Assembly: GCA_023053685.1 (NCBI GenBank)
Contig: JALIGW010000002.1
Location: 252,539,239 to 252,603,238, forward strand
Direction: 5' to 3'
Length of the DNA: 64,000 nt
DNA from: Diadophis punctatus similis
Lineage: Eukaryota; Chordata; Lepidosauria; Squamata; Dipsadidae
Made by a program: the position numbers and the translations under genes. A model generated the notes under the pieces. The model saw only the letters and a program-made list of their open reading frames with translations, did not search any database and was not told where the DNA came from. The first letter of the stretch is position 1; each line of letters starts with the position of its first letter. Shown here one piece after another: positions 20,106-34,951 of this stretch.

Positions 20106-20539
20106 GGGACTTCCGGTTGGTTCCGCCTTCTCCGAAGACCCTCATAAACGTGCGCCGGTCCCAGGCTCCGTCTAAGCTGCCAGAACAGCCGACAAACAGC
20201 TGACTGGCGGCCGAAAACCCCCTCCCCAGGCAAAGGGGAGGGTGAAGAGCAGGCAGGTACAGGTAGAGTCCCCCAAGTGCCCCAGGAGAAATTCCTGTGG
20301 CGCGAAGGGCGAGGGCTCCCTGGAATCCTGCCAGTTGCTCCGGACTTGGGACACCTCCGCTTTTTAGCAGAGCAAGAAGATCGCATCCAACCCTGCTTTA
20401 AATGATTATTTTCAATTGTGGAACAGCAGCAGCAGAAAAAGCCAGGAGACAAGCTGGGCAAGTAACTATACTTAACTCTTGTTGACTCTTATTTCGGAAG
20501 CTATAAAGTAGCAAGTGGCTTTAAAATGGCGACGGAAGC
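20106..20539 (+). mobile_element. L1 5' end only (5' UTR), shared insertion site
   Basis: Begins GGGACTTCCGGTTGG and runs with high similarity to 26761-27193, up to the AATGG(C)GACGGAAGC stretch, then jumps directly into unit B flank (CATGCCAACAG). The left junction is identical to that of the L1 at 26761. It therefore looks like a duplicate of the same insertion, with the rest deleted. Confidence 0.8.
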
Positions 20540-21376
20540 ATGCCAACAGTTCAATCCTGTATGGAGCCCAGCTCTTCAGATATTCAATTTAAAAACTGGA
20601 ACAGTAAAGTGCATAGTGGACCAGAACACAGAGTTCATTGATTGGTTAACGAGTGTGGGCTCCTGTGTGAAAAAAAGGATGGTGTGATTTGAGAAGCACA
20701 CTATTTGACTTAAACTAAGAAGATTCAATTCCGAACTGCGGATCCGTAATGAGCAAGTAGGATTTACCTTTCTCTCTTTTTTGACAAAAGTGTTAGCAGA
20801 GAATTAAAAAAAAAAAAGAAGTACGATGTATGACTCAAATTGTTCCAGAAAATAAGATATGCAAAGTCCAAGAAATCTGGAAGATAAGCAAATGCAAAAT
20901 AAATCAATTGAAATATTTGACCTGCAGCTGAGAAAACCCTGGAGAACAAGAATTATACTGTAGTGGAACAGACAACCAACATTATTTAGACTTTTCTTTG
21001 GGGAAGACATTTCTAGAAATATTTAAAACACGGTCATTAAAAAACACTCATTTATGTATATTATTTATATTTTACATGAAATGAAGGCATTAAAACCTAT
21101 TATATATTTTCAAAGAACCACAAAATAATACTTAATGTGCATCTGTCTGTCTGCATCCTCAGTATATTCACATTTATTTACTTATTAAATTTGTATACCA
21201 CCCATCTCACTGTCCCAAGTAACTAACGTTCATGAATTAACTACAGCAAATAGTCCAGGCTGAGGGGCAATTAGAGCCTATCAGGACAAAATTAATGGCT
21301 CTCGTGAAATAATGTATCTTTAGAAACATTACTGCAGAATATTAGTATCCAGGCAGGGGCGAGGTAACCATTATTA

Positions 21377-21742
21377 CAGGTAGTCCTCAACTTACAATCA
21401 CAATTGAACCCAAAATTTATGTTGCTAAGCGAGACAGTTGTTAAGTGAGTTTTGCCCCATTTTACCACCTTTCTTGCCACATTTCTTAACTGAACGACTG
21501 CAGTTATTAAATTTGTAACACAGTTGTTAAGTGAATCTGGCTTCCCCATTGATTTGGCTTGTCAGAAGGTCCCAAAAGGGGAACCCATGACCCCAGGACA
21601 TTGCAACCATCAGTTGCCAAGCATCTGAATGTTGATGCTGCCATGGTCCTAAGTATGAAACAGGGTCATAAGTCACTTTTTTCAATGACAATGTAACTTT
21701 GAATGGTCACTAAATGAATGGTTGTAAGTCAAGGACTACCAG
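21377..21742. mobile_element. MITE with TA target site (unit B copy)
   Basis: Same ends, position and interior as 7607-7972. Confidence 0.8.
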
Positions 21743-22079
21743 TATCTTGGAATGGTTACTGTCTCTGCAATAGTACATTCTAACCACTGTGCCTCCAGGA
21801 CTCCTCTCTTTCTGTAATACATCAAATTGGATACAATAAGAATGGTTTGATGCTAAATCCTAATTCTCATTTACTGAGTCATTGATTTTTGCAAGCAAAT
21901 CCTCTTGTGTCTGAGCATTTCTTCTGGTTCAGTCTCTGATGTCTAAATAAACTTGGCACTTTGGCTGAAAATAATCCAGCAAGCTGAAAACGAACAACGT
22001 ATATCCCTGTGAACTCTTGAAAGATTTATAAGATCCTATCAAGCTTTCCTTCCAATAAGAAAGCTGATGGTTTTCCTCC

Positions 22080-22372
22080 TGTGTGTGTCCGCTTGTCTTT
22101 AATGATAGTAGTGACCGAAACACTAACCACAGTTTGGGCATCTGAATGGCTTCTGATCTATGTGTAAACTGACATGATTTATTAGATTAGACCTACTTGT
22201 GAGAGCTTTCCCAAAATTGGGACATTCAAAGAGTTCCTCTTCTGTGTCAGTTCCCTATTATTCCACAAGGTGGGAATTCCAACTGAAAATTTTCCCACAA
22301 TACAGGAACACATCCAGTGTGAGTCCTCTGGTGTATCAGGTTGGAATTTCGACAGTCTGGACACTCATACAG
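22080..22372 (-). pseudogene. Decayed zinc fingers 3' of ZNF-B
   Basis: After the ZNF-B stop the minus strand still reads finger remnants: LYECPDC with a deletion and IHQRTHTG, then further down FECPNFGKAL, SNLINHVSLH and RCPNCG followed by stops. One finger has Phe for its second Cys. They show that the ancestral array was longer and was cut back by the HTGQ stop. Confidence 0.7.
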
Positions 22373-25479
<3,107 letters not shown>

Positions 25480-26220
25480 CTAACGTTGAAAGTTTAGGGA
25501 ACAAACAGGGTGAACTTGAAGTATTAGTACATACTGTATAGGCAGATATGATATAGTTGCCATTACTGAAACTTGCTGGTATGAAACTCATCACTGGAAT
25601 GTCCTGATAGAGGGATATAAACTATTCAAGAGAAACAGACCTCACAAAAGAGGAGGTGGAGTTGCATTATATATCAAAGATCACTACATCTCTACAGAGA
25701 AACACAAAACCAAGGATGAAAACCTCCTAGAATCCATATGGGCCAATATAAAAGGAAAGAAAAATGACATTGCTATAGGAATATACTACAGGCCACCCAA
25801 CCAAGCAGAAGAAATAGATGGACTCTTTGCTAATCAATTAACAATTGAGGAATGTAGGAAACATACTACATTAGTAATGGGAGACTTTAACTACCCTGAT
25901 ATCAACTGGGAGACAAACCAGCATGATTGCATAAAAATCTCTCTGATAAACTGAAAGACAAAAAGGATAAGTACAAGAAATGGAAAGCGGGACACATAAC
26001 TGAGACAGAATATCAGCAGATAGCCCGCATCTTCAAAGATGAACTCAGGAAAGAAAAGCTCAGAATGAACAAAGACTTGCAACTATAGTCAAAGACAATA
26101 AAAATTTGTTCCTTTCAACATATAAATAACAAAAAAAGTCAAGGAAACAGTCAGTTCACTAAAATGAAACTATTGCCCAACCAACCAAAAATATAACTGT
26201 AAAAGATAGACTCAAAATAC
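25480..26220 (+). mobile_element. CR1 LINE fragment (endonuclease domain and linker), unit B copy
   Basis: Same motifs as 15735-16470 (ITETCWYE, IYYRPPNQAEE, MGDFNYPD), with the same deletion near 25925. Confidence 0.85.
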
Positions 26221-26471
26221 AAATTAAAATAAGTAAGAAAATGGTAAGAGAACCCCTGTCTGACATTGATGAATATTTCCAGAGTACTAAGATTTCAGCC
26301 TAGAAAATTCCCAGGCTGCTGTGGCAAAACACTTGGAGGTCACTAGATTGCAGGCTGGAAGCTGATCTAAAGATTCAATTTTAATTTTATTCTTTCCTCT
26401 TGATTTACGGGGGAGGGGGAGCTTTTATTTTAATCACAAAAGGGAACACATGCAGAGTCCATAAAGAGTCT

Positions 26472-26760
26472 CAGTCATCCAGGTCATGGTTGTCCCAAAG
26501 ATGCTTTTTTTCAAGAGGCAACTGGACTTCCTTGTTTTTTTTGTTTTGAAGACGTTTTGCTTCTCATCCAAAAAGCTTCTTCAGCTCTGACAGGATACTG
26601 GGGAATGGAAGGATTTATATTCCTTGCAAACAGTTGGTCATTTGTATCCTTTATATCTATATATACAATATAAATATAAATCCTTCCATTCCCCAGTATC
26701 CTGTCAAAGCTGAAGAATCTTTTTGGATGAGAAGCGAAACATCTTCAAAAGAAAAAACAA
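26472..26760. repeat. Head-to-head inverted repeat, unit B, split by L1
   Basis: Both arms match 4862-5130. The last part of the right arm is displaced to 36961-37020, beyond the L1. Confidence 0.75.
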
Positions 26761-27917
26761 GGGACTTCCGGTTGGCTCCGCCTTCTCCGAAGATGCTCGT
26801 TGTCGAGCGCCGATCCCAGGCTCCGTCTGAGCCGCCAGAACAGCCAACAAACAGCTGACTGGCGGCTGAAAACCCCCTCCCCAGGCAAAGGGGAGGGTGA
26901 AGAGCAGGCAGGTACAGGTAGAGTCCCCCAAGTGCCCCAGGAGAAATCCCTGGGGCGCGAAGGGCGAGGGCTCCCTGGAATCCTGCCAGTTGCTCCGGAC
27001 TTGGGACACCTCCGCTTTTTAGCAGAGCAAGAAGATCGCGTCCAACCCTGCTTTAAATGATTGTTTTCAATTGTGGAACAGCAGCAGCAGAAAAAGCCAG
27101 GAGACAAGCTGGGCAAGTAACTATACTTAACTCTTGTTGACTCTTATTTCGGAAGCTATAAAGTAGCAAGTGGCTTTAAAATGGCAACGGAAGCTTGAAA
27201 GGGCGTGGAAAAGTGAAAGTGAGAAGAAAGAAAGTTTCGATTTGCTTGTAGGCTTATATAGGAGAGCCTTTGACTTTAATTTGGACTTGAACTTTGATTT
27301 TGAGATTCTTCTTTTTGGTACTAGATTGATGCAATTAGGAATATTATAAAGATCTGTTTAAATCCAAATGGCTTCCAAATCTGTGAAGACGGTTCCTTCT
27401 AAAGGAGCTGGAAGCGCTGAGAGCTCACCCATTCACACTTCTAAACTGCAATCTCTCTCAGCACAAGCTCAGCCTCTAACTCTGGGGATGTTACAAGAAA
27501 GCCTTAAAGCTATGCAGGCTGAAATGACTATTACTTTTAATGCAAAAATTGATGAATCCAATGATAAAATTAATGATAAAATACAAGATGTTTCTGATCA
27601 AATTGAAGTCTGCAATAGTGAAATCAGAGAAGATATCTTGGAGGCATTTAAAGGTTTGGCAAACAATGTGGAACTCTTGGAACAGCAAATTGAACAAATT
27701 AGACAGACTACAGCAGCTTTGAGTGGAAAAGTAGAAGATGTTGAGAATAAAAGGGAAAAGGATGCAGACGAAATTACAATGATTCACTACAGAAACATGG
27801 AATTTGCAATCAGAGTTAGAGGTGTAAAGGAGGATAAACGTGAAAACCTGAGAGATTTGATGTTGGAGGCACTTGCTCAAGCAGTGGGGATAAAGAAGGA
27901 AGAGAATGGGAGACCAG

Positions 27918-30900
27918 CAGGGGAGGGGAGGGGATCTCTGGTGGTCGTGGGAGTAGGAGCATTACGGTCATAACAGGGAGGGGTAGGTATGGCAGGAGCA
28001 GAGGGGTTGGCCGCTCTCGGGGAACGAGGATTTGCTGTTTACAAGCGATTCCTTGTTCTGGCCCCTCTGATATGGTTCCATCTAGCTCAGCCCCAGTACC
28101 TGGTAACCAGGGATGTCAGGGCCCCGGGCTCAAGCTGCTGCTGTTGAATGCCAGGTCGATTATTAACAAGGCCCCCCTTGTATGGGATTTAATTCTGGAA
28201 GAGGGGGCTGACCTGGCATGTATTACTGAAACCTGGCTGGGTCAGGAGGGGGGGGGTTCCCCTCTCCGAGATGTGCCCGGACAGGTTTTCAGTCCAGCAT
28301 CAGCCGCGACCCCAGGGAAGGGGTGGAGGAGTGGCTATTATAGCTCGCCAGAACCTTTGCCCTTGAAGGAGCCCTGCCCCGGAGATTGTTGGGTGTGAGA
28401 CGCTCCTTCTGAAGTTGGACTTAGGGGTTCAGGTGGGCCTTTTGCTAAGGTACTTGCCTCCTAGCTGCGTTACAAAGGCCCTGCCTGTTCTGCTTGAGGC
28501 GGTTGCGGGGCTGGCGATTGAGTTCCCCAGGTTGATGGTGCTGGGGGACTTTAATCTGCCATCGCCCGGCGAAGCCTCAGGGGCAGTCCAGGAGTTCATG
28601 GCTTCCATGACAACCATGGACCTGACCCAAGTAGTTCAGGGTCCGACTCATGAGGGTGGTCACACACTTGACCTTGTGTTTCTCTCGGGGCAGTGGAGAG
28701 ATGATCTGAGGCTGAGGGGTTTAGTCACAGTACCCTTGTCGTGGTCAGATCATTTCCTTCTGAGGATGGATTTCATGGCACCACTCCTCCACCGCAAGGA
28801 GGCGGGACCGATTAAGTGGTTCCACCCCAGGCGCCTAATGGAACCCGAGGGATTCCAGAGGGAGCTTGGGGAAATACCTGAATCCCTGGTACACAATTCG
28901 TCCGAGGCCCTTATAGCCACCTGGAATCGGGTGGCGGCGGGGGCCTTGGATCGTATTGCGCCTTTGCGGCCTCTCCGTGGTAGCGGATCCAGGAGGGCTC
29001 CTTGGTTTACTGAGGAACTCCGGGAGATGAAGCGCCAAAAGAGACGCCTAGAGCGACGATGGAGGTCTAGTAAAGCTGAGTTTGACCGGACACTTTTAAG
29101 AACTTTCATTAAGTCTTACTTAGTGGCGATACGGGCGGCAAAATGCTCACATTTTCCCGCCCTTATTGCGTCCGCTGACTCCCGCCCAGCCGCCCTGTTT
29201 AGGGTGACCCGCTCCCTCCTAGCCAAGGAGGGTGGCGAAGATCCCTTGCAGGGCAGAGCTGAGGAATTTTCTCGGTTTCTGGCGGATAAAGTCACTCAGA
29301 TTCGGACAGACCTGGACTCCGATTGGGCAGTACAGGCCAAGGTGACAGGGGCAGGCCTTAGTCCTGTTATATGGGAGGAGTTTGAACCGGTGACTCCTGA
29401 TGATGTAGACAAGGCCATAGGAGCGATGAGTTCCGCCACTTGTTCATTGGACCCGTGTCTCTCCTGGTTGGTTTCGGCCACCAGGGAGGTTTCACGTGGC
29501 TGGCTCCAGGCGTTGGTCAACGCTTCTCTGAGAGAGGGGTCCGTCCCGTGGCCTTTAAAAGTTGCGGTGGTGAGGCCCCTCCTCAAGAAGCCTTCCCTGG
29601 ACCCAGCGGATTTAAAGAACTTCCGTCCGGTCTCCAACCTTCCCTTCGCGGGGAAGGTTGTAGAGAAAGTGGTGGCACTCCAACTCCTACGGCTGTTGGA
29701 TGACACTGATTTTCTGGATCCCTTTCAATCGGGTTTCAGGCGCGGCTACAGTACGGAAACGGCTTTGGTCACCCTGATGGATGACCTCTGGCGAGCCCGG
29801 GATGGTGGTCACTCCTCCATCCTGGTGCTACTTGACCTCTCAGCGGCTTTCGATACCATTGACCATGGTATCCTTCTGCGTCGTCTCAGCGAGGTGGGAG
29901 TGGGCGGCACTGTGCTACAGTGGTTCTCCTCCTACCTCTCTGACAGGACACAGTCGGTGTTGACAGGGGGGCAGATGTCGAGCCCTAGGCCCCTACTTTG
30001 TGGGGTGCCGCAGGGCTCGGTCCTCTTGCCCATCCTGTTTAACATCTACATGAAACCACTGGGTGAGATCATCCGACGACACGGGGTGAGGTATCAGCAA
30101 TATGCTGATGATACCCAGTTGTACATCTCCACCCCGTCTCAATTCAGGGAAGCCGTCGACGTAATGTGCCGCTGCCTGGACGATGTTAGGGTCTGGATGG
30201 GGAAGAACCGGCTAAAGCTCAACCCTGACAAGACCGAGTGGCTATGGATATTGCCTCCCAAGGATTCTGTCAATTGTCCCTCCTTGGTTCTTGGGGGAGA
30301 GAAATTAACTCCCTCAGAATGGGTTCGCAATTTGGGTGTCCTCCTAGACCCACAGCTAAAATTGGAGCAACATCTTTCAGCTGTGGCTAGGGGGACCTTT
30401 GCACAGGTTCGCCTAGTGCACCAATTGCGACCCTTCTTGGAGAGGGAGGCGCTACTCACAGTCACCCACGCCCTTATCACCTCTCGGCTGGATTACTGCA
30501 ATGCGCTCTACATGGGGCTACCCTTGAAGAGTATCCGGAGACTACAATTGGTGCAAAATGCAGCTGCGCGTGCTGTGGTGGGTGTGCCCAGGTACACCCA
30601 CGAAACACCTATCCTCCGCCAGCTGCATTGGCTGCCCATTAGTCTCCGGATCCAATTTAAGGTGTTGGTCGTTACCTTTAAAGCCCTACATGGCTCAGGG
30701 CCAGGCTACCTTCGGGACTGCATCCTGCCGCATACCTCCCTACGACCGGTTAGGTCCCACAGAGTTGGTCTCCTCCAGGTCCCATTGACCAAACAATGTC
30801 GGTTGGCGGGGCCTAGGGGGAGAGCCTTCTCTGTGGGAGCTCCCTCCCTATGGAACCAGCTCCCTCCGGAGATCAGAGCCATCCCCACCCTGCTGGCCTT

Positions 30901-31131
30901 CCGTAAAGCAATAAAAACTTGGCTCTTCCGGCAGGCGGGGTGAAAGTGAGACCGAGTTGAATATCTCGGGGTCTCCCCCCTTTAGTTATGAATGTTGGAG
31001 ATTTCTTTTTAATTTTTATATATCTTTTAATTGTTATATGTTTTTACTGTAATAGATTTGGACATGTTGTGAGCCGCCCAGAGTCCCTCGGGAGTTGGGC
31101 GGCATACAAATCTATTAAATAAATAAATAAA
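27918..31131 (+). mobile_element. L2-clade LINE inserted in L1 ORF1, nearly intact
   Basis: It is 5'-truncated, starting near GGGGAGGGGAGGGGATC. The 3' UTR ends with GTGAGCCGCCCAGAGTCC, GGGCGGCATACAAATC and AAATAAATAAATA. L1 ORF1 resumes immediately after. It is the best-preserved L2 copy in the window. Confidence 0.9.
28072..30943 (+). pseudogene. L2 ORF2, almost intact
   Basis: The endonuclease starts in one frame (LNARSIINKA, ITETWLGQEGG). It slips at a G-run near 28250 and returns to a single open frame of 842 residues from about 28415. That frame holds VLGDFNLPSPG and LVFLSGQW, the RT core [27 protein letters not shown] and YADDTQLY with both catalytic Asp, then a C-terminal domain ending KTWLFRQAG. 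The apparent first residue of the 842-residue frame is a TTG, not a start. The RT half looks functional; the N-terminal frameshift makes the copy inactive as it stands. Confidence 0.88.
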
Positions 31132-32337
31132 AAAGTTGGCATGGCAGATGGACAAGATATATCGAGTTAACTCTTGGGTGGCCAGACAGAGAAACCTCCC
31201 AAGAGATATTGCAATATATTTTACTAACAGAACATTGCGTAACGATATCTTACAAGCAACTTATCAAAATAAGCTACAGGTTGATGGACAAGAAGTGATG
31301 ACAATGAAAGAGATTCCTCCAAAAATTTTGAGAGCCAGAAAGGGATATTCCTTTCTGGTGGAAGAACTTAAAAGACAACAATTACAATTTAGGTGGGAGG
31401 TCCCAGCTGGAATATCATTGATTTATGCTGGAGAAAGACACCGGCTTAACATAGTACAGAAAGCAAGAGATTTTTACACATACGTTTTAAAGGCTCAGAC
31501 ACCAAGATCACCAGAAGTGAGGAGAAAGGACGATGATAGAGCAAGACAAAGAGAGGAAGTATTGAAAGAAGTCCAGCAGGAAGGTGCCTTATCTGGTCCA
31601 AGTGATCTGGCCACAACTCATTTGGATTTATTTGGAAAAGAACGGATAAAAGAACAAAGACAGACTAGAGCGACAACCAAGCGTATACAAGAGATGACAC
31701 AACAGCAACTCCAGCTGGTATCTACAGAAGCTACTAAAACAGAAGCAGTGGGAGGAATAAGACCAAAGGAATTTAAGAAGCTAGATGTTCAGACAATGTT
31801 CCAGAAGTTTCAAAAGCCCTCAGATGGGAAGTAGATTCCTAACCTGGAATGTTAATGGCTTAAACTCTCCACAAAAAAGAAGAAAAATATTTCATTACCT
31901 TAAGCAATTTAATAACGACGTGGTTTGTCTACAAGAAACACATATTAGAACACAAGACCAAAAATATCTGATAAATTCAAGAATAGGAATACACTTTGTA
32001 TCAGCAGCACCAGAGAAGAAAAATGGCATTGTCATATATGTTAAAAGACACTTGATTGCTAAGTTAATTGAAGCAGATGAACAAGGAAGATTTCTTGCTA
32101 TTGAACTTTTAATTAAAGGAGAGAAAATACTTGTGATTGGTGTATATGCCCCGAACCAACAACAGGAAAAATTTTATGATCTTCTACATGCTAAGTTGAT
32201 ACAATGGGATTATAAAACCTGCATCCTTCTAGGGCAGGGGTCTCAAACTCGCGGCCCGCGGGCCAACTGCGGCCCGCGGGCCAATATTTTGCGGCCCCCC
32301 GCCTGGAAAAGCACTTAACCACCTTCCCTCCGGTACT

Positions 32338-32860
32338 TGAAGAAGATGAAGTCGCCGCTCTGAACGCACTTGGTGCAGGTGCCAGCCTCCAGCGGGCAGC
32401 GCTCCACCGCCAAGTACAGTACCTCGGCGTCTCACCAGGGGGAGTAAGTGGCGGTGGAGCGCTGCCCGCTGTGTAACACCGCCGGACGCTGACCTGCACC
32501 AAGTGCGTTCAGAGCGGCGACTTCATCTTCTTCGATGGGAGGGACACGGAGAGGCAAGTACCAGCCTGTCAGTCACGCTCTCCACGCCTCACTTTTTTTC
32601 TTCTCTTTCCCGTTCAGGCGACAGGACGTTCTGCCATTGGAGGCCCTGCATGGGGAGGAGGAGACGCAGGGGTTTCTCAATGGGCGTCTCCTTCTCCCTG
32701 GCTGTGTTGTGATCCAATCACATCAAAGAGTGTCACAGACAAGGAGTTTTTTCTTCCTGGCTGTGACTCTCACTGTGATTGGATTGAGGCACATGGAGAA
32801 GGAGACGCCCATTGAGAAACCCCGGCGTCTCTTCCTCCTTGATGCTCAGTATTAGCATAC
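32338..32860. repeat. Two inverted repeats in the hAT leader
   Basis: About 32338-32420 pairs with 32448-32535 (shared GAAGATGAAGTCGCCGCTC and CACTTGGTGCAGGT segments). About 32667-32720 pairs with 32768-32825 (shared GGTTTCTCAATGGGCGTCTC). The arms lie between the 5' terminus and the transposase ORF. Confidence 0.75.
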
Positions 32861-33115
32861 AGGGCAAGAAATATACAGGGGGGCACAGCAGAGTGGAGGA
32901 GTGCTATTTTTATAAACCAGACAGGTGCGTGCCCACCCTAAAGGCATTTGGCTACTCCTGTGAGTAAAAATCAGGTCCTCTTTAATGTTGCCGAAGGTCA
33001 TGCTAGGCAGCTAGGGGGACTAGGAAACTCTATTTCCGCTCATCCAGAGCACCTTGTGCTGAAGTGGGTATCTCAAGGCACCATAGGCCTAAGTTTTTGG
33101 TACGCAGCCCCAAAT

Positions 33116-34951
33116 ATGTCTTGCTCAAAGCCTGCAGTGAAGAGAAAGGTTGATGATGAGCACAGACAATTTCAGGAAAAGTGGGAAAAGCAATATTTCT
33201 TTATTGAGCACAAGGGCATCCCAACTTGTCTTATTTGCACAGAGAAAGTTGCAGTGCCCAAAGAATACAATTTGAAGCGTCATTACACAACTAGACATGC
33301 TGAGGAGTATGCAAAGTACCAGGAAGATGAGAGAGCCAACCAGGTTGCTAAACTTAAGACATGTCTGCTGAGGCAACAAGATTTCTTTAAGAAAGCAACC
33401 AAAGAGAATGATGCAGCAGTCGAAGCCAGCTACGTAGTTAGTATGATGATTGCTAAAGCAGGAAAGTCATTTAAAGAAGGGGAATTTATAAAAAAGTGCA
33501 TGTTACAGGCTGCAAGTATTATCTCTCCAGAAAAGAAAGGTCAGTTTAGCAACATCAGCCTTTCTTCCAACACCGTGGCAGAGCGCATTTCTGACCTTTC
33601 AAGTGACATTTATGATCAACTGTGTGAGAAAATAAAATGTTTCAGTGTATACTCAGTCGCTCTTGATGAGACCACAGACATCACCGACACTGCCCAGCTT
33701 GCAATCTATGTCCGGGGTGTTGATGACAATTTTGAAGTCACAGAGGAGTTGCTCTCACTAGTTCCAATGCATGGCCAGACCACCGCCCAAGAGATATTTC
33801 ACCAGCTGTGTGATGCTTTTCAGAATGCTGGTTTGCCTTGGAGGAAGTTTGTCGGAATAACAACTGATGGAGCGCCATCAATGATCGGGAGGAAAAAAGG
33901 ACTGGTGGCACTTGTTAATAAAAAAAAGAAAGAGGAAGGTTTAGAGGAGGTCATTGCTCTGCACTGCATTATTCATCAGCAGGCCCTTTGCAGCAAATGC
34001 CTGACGTTTGACAACGTGATGTCTTTCGTTGTGAAATGCATCAACCAAATCAGATCCAGGGGCTTAAAACACAGAATGTTTCGTGCTTTTTTAGAGGAAA
34101 TAGAGTCAGAATATGGGGATGTGCTCTACTTTACCGAGGTGCGTTGGCTCAGCAGGGGAAACGTATTGAAGAGATTTTTTGAGTTGAGAGTGGAAGTGAA
34201 AGCTTTTATGGAGAAAGATGGGGCTTCTGTTCCTTTGCTAAGTGATCCAAAATGGCTCATGGACTTAGCTTTTTTGGTTGATATCACACATGAGCTTAAT
34301 GTACTGAATAAGAGGTTACAAGGCCAGGGGCAACTTGTCAGTGCTGCCTATGACAGCGTGAGAGCGTTCTCTACAAAACTTATATTGTGGAAAGACCAGC
34401 TTTCTCAAACAAACCTTTGCCATTTCCCAGCATGCAAGTCACTCATTGATTCAGGCACACTATTCAGTCATGAGGAGTATGTGGATGTCATTTTGAGGCT
34501 ACAGGAGGAATTTGATCATAGATTTGCAGACTTCAAGAGACACAGAGCCACATTTCAAATTTTTGCAGACCCCTTCTCCTTTGATGTGCAAGATGCCCCT
34601 CCAGTGTTTCAAATAGAGCTCATTGACCTGCAGTGTAACTCTGAACTCAAAGCCAAGTTTAGGGATGTGAGTGGAAAAGCAGCCAAACTTGGGCAATTTT
34701 TAAGAGAATTGCCCCCCAGCTTCCCTGAGCTTTCCCGAATGTTCAAGCAGACCATGTGTCTTTTTGGGAGCACATACTTGTGCGAAAAGCTCTTCTCTAC
34801 CTTGAACTTCAATAAGTCAAAGTACAGGTCTAGAATTACTGATGCTCATCTTCAAGCTGTGCTGAGGGTCTCAACTGCTTCCTCACTTACGCCAAATGTG
34901 GCTCGGCTATGCAAGAGTAAGCGCTGTCAGATCTCTAGCAGCAAGAAGTAG
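33116..34951 (+). CDS. hAT transposase, intact (611 aa)
   Basis: Catalyses cut-and-paste transposition of the element. From the ATG at 33116 the frame is open for 611 residues. An upstream extension of the frame to 32948 lacks an ATG. A BED-type zinc finger has Cys38, Cys41, His56 and His61. The RNase-H-like domain includes SVALDETTD with the first catalytic Asp, ITTDGAPSMIGRKKG with the second, and the TRWLS-like VRWLSRGNVL. The C terminus has the hAT dimerisation motif with STYLCEKLFSTLNF and YRSRITDAHL. Overall it resembles the Charlie-like transposases related to vertebrate GTF2IRD2 and FAM200 proteins. No stop or frameshift was found. A domesticated gene is less likely because the element's own ends are intact. 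Confidence 0.92.
   Translation: MSCSKPAVKRKVDDEHRQFQEKWEKQYFFIEHKGIPTCLICTEKVAVPKEYNLKRHYTTRHAEEYAKYQEDERANQVAKLKTCLLRQQDFFKKATKENDAAVEASYVVSMMIAKAGKSFKEGEFIKKCMLQAASIISPEKKGQFSNISLSSNTVAERISDLSSDIYDQLCEKIKCFSVYSVALDETTDITDTAQLAIYVRGVDDNFEVTEELLSLVPMHGQTTAQEIFHQLCDAFQNAGLPWRKFVGITTDGAPSMIGRKKGLVALVNKKKKEEGLEEVIALHCIIHQQALCSKCLTFDNVMSFVVKCINQIRSRGLKHRMFRAFLEEIESEYGDVLYFTEVRWLSRGNVLKRFFELRVEVKAFMEKDGASVPLLSDPKWLMDLAFLVDITHELNVLNKRLQGQGQLVSAAYDSVRAFSTKLILWKDQLSQTNLCHFPACKSLIDSGTLFSHEEYVDVILRLQEEFDHRFADFKRHRATFQIFADPFSFDVQDAPPVFQIELIDLQCNSELKAKFRDVSGKAAKLGQFLRELPPSFPELSRMFKQTMCLFGSTYLCEKLFSTLNFNKSKYRSRITDAHLQAVLRVSTASSLTPNVARLCKSKRCQISSSKK

Larger units (their letters stand above)
20540..22372. 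repeat. 3' flank of ZNF unit B (segmental duplication)
   Basis: Closely similar to unit A (5870-8235), unit C and unit D flanks. It carries no SINE and no hAT at the places where unit A has them, and so gives the empty sites. It contains the TA-target MITE and decayed fingers listed separately; no active gene. Confidence 0.85.
27368..31834 (+). pseudogene. L1 ORF1 (RNA-binding chaperone), split by L2
   Basis: The ATG at 27368 opens an ORF1 whose first half (about 180 residues to 27917) has a long coiled coil rich in E, I and N, followed by the start of the RRM (AIRVRGVKEDKREN). The second half (31132-31834) has RVNSWVARQRNLPRDIAIYF and the C-terminal domain (RARKGYSFLVEELK, AGISLIYAGE), then a charged tail. 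The reading frame is otherwise open, so the L2 insertion is the main lesion. Its stop overlaps the ORF2 start by 11 bases. Confidence 0.85.

Noticed and set aside
32948..33115. N-terminal extension of the hAT transposase
   Set aside because: The frame is open but starts with TTG; the first ATG is at 33116, just before a charged BED-finger region.
33116..34951. Domesticated host gene related to GTF2IRD2 or FAM200
   Set aside because: The ORF sits inside an element with intact termini and target duplication, inserted in an L1; it is the element's own transposase.
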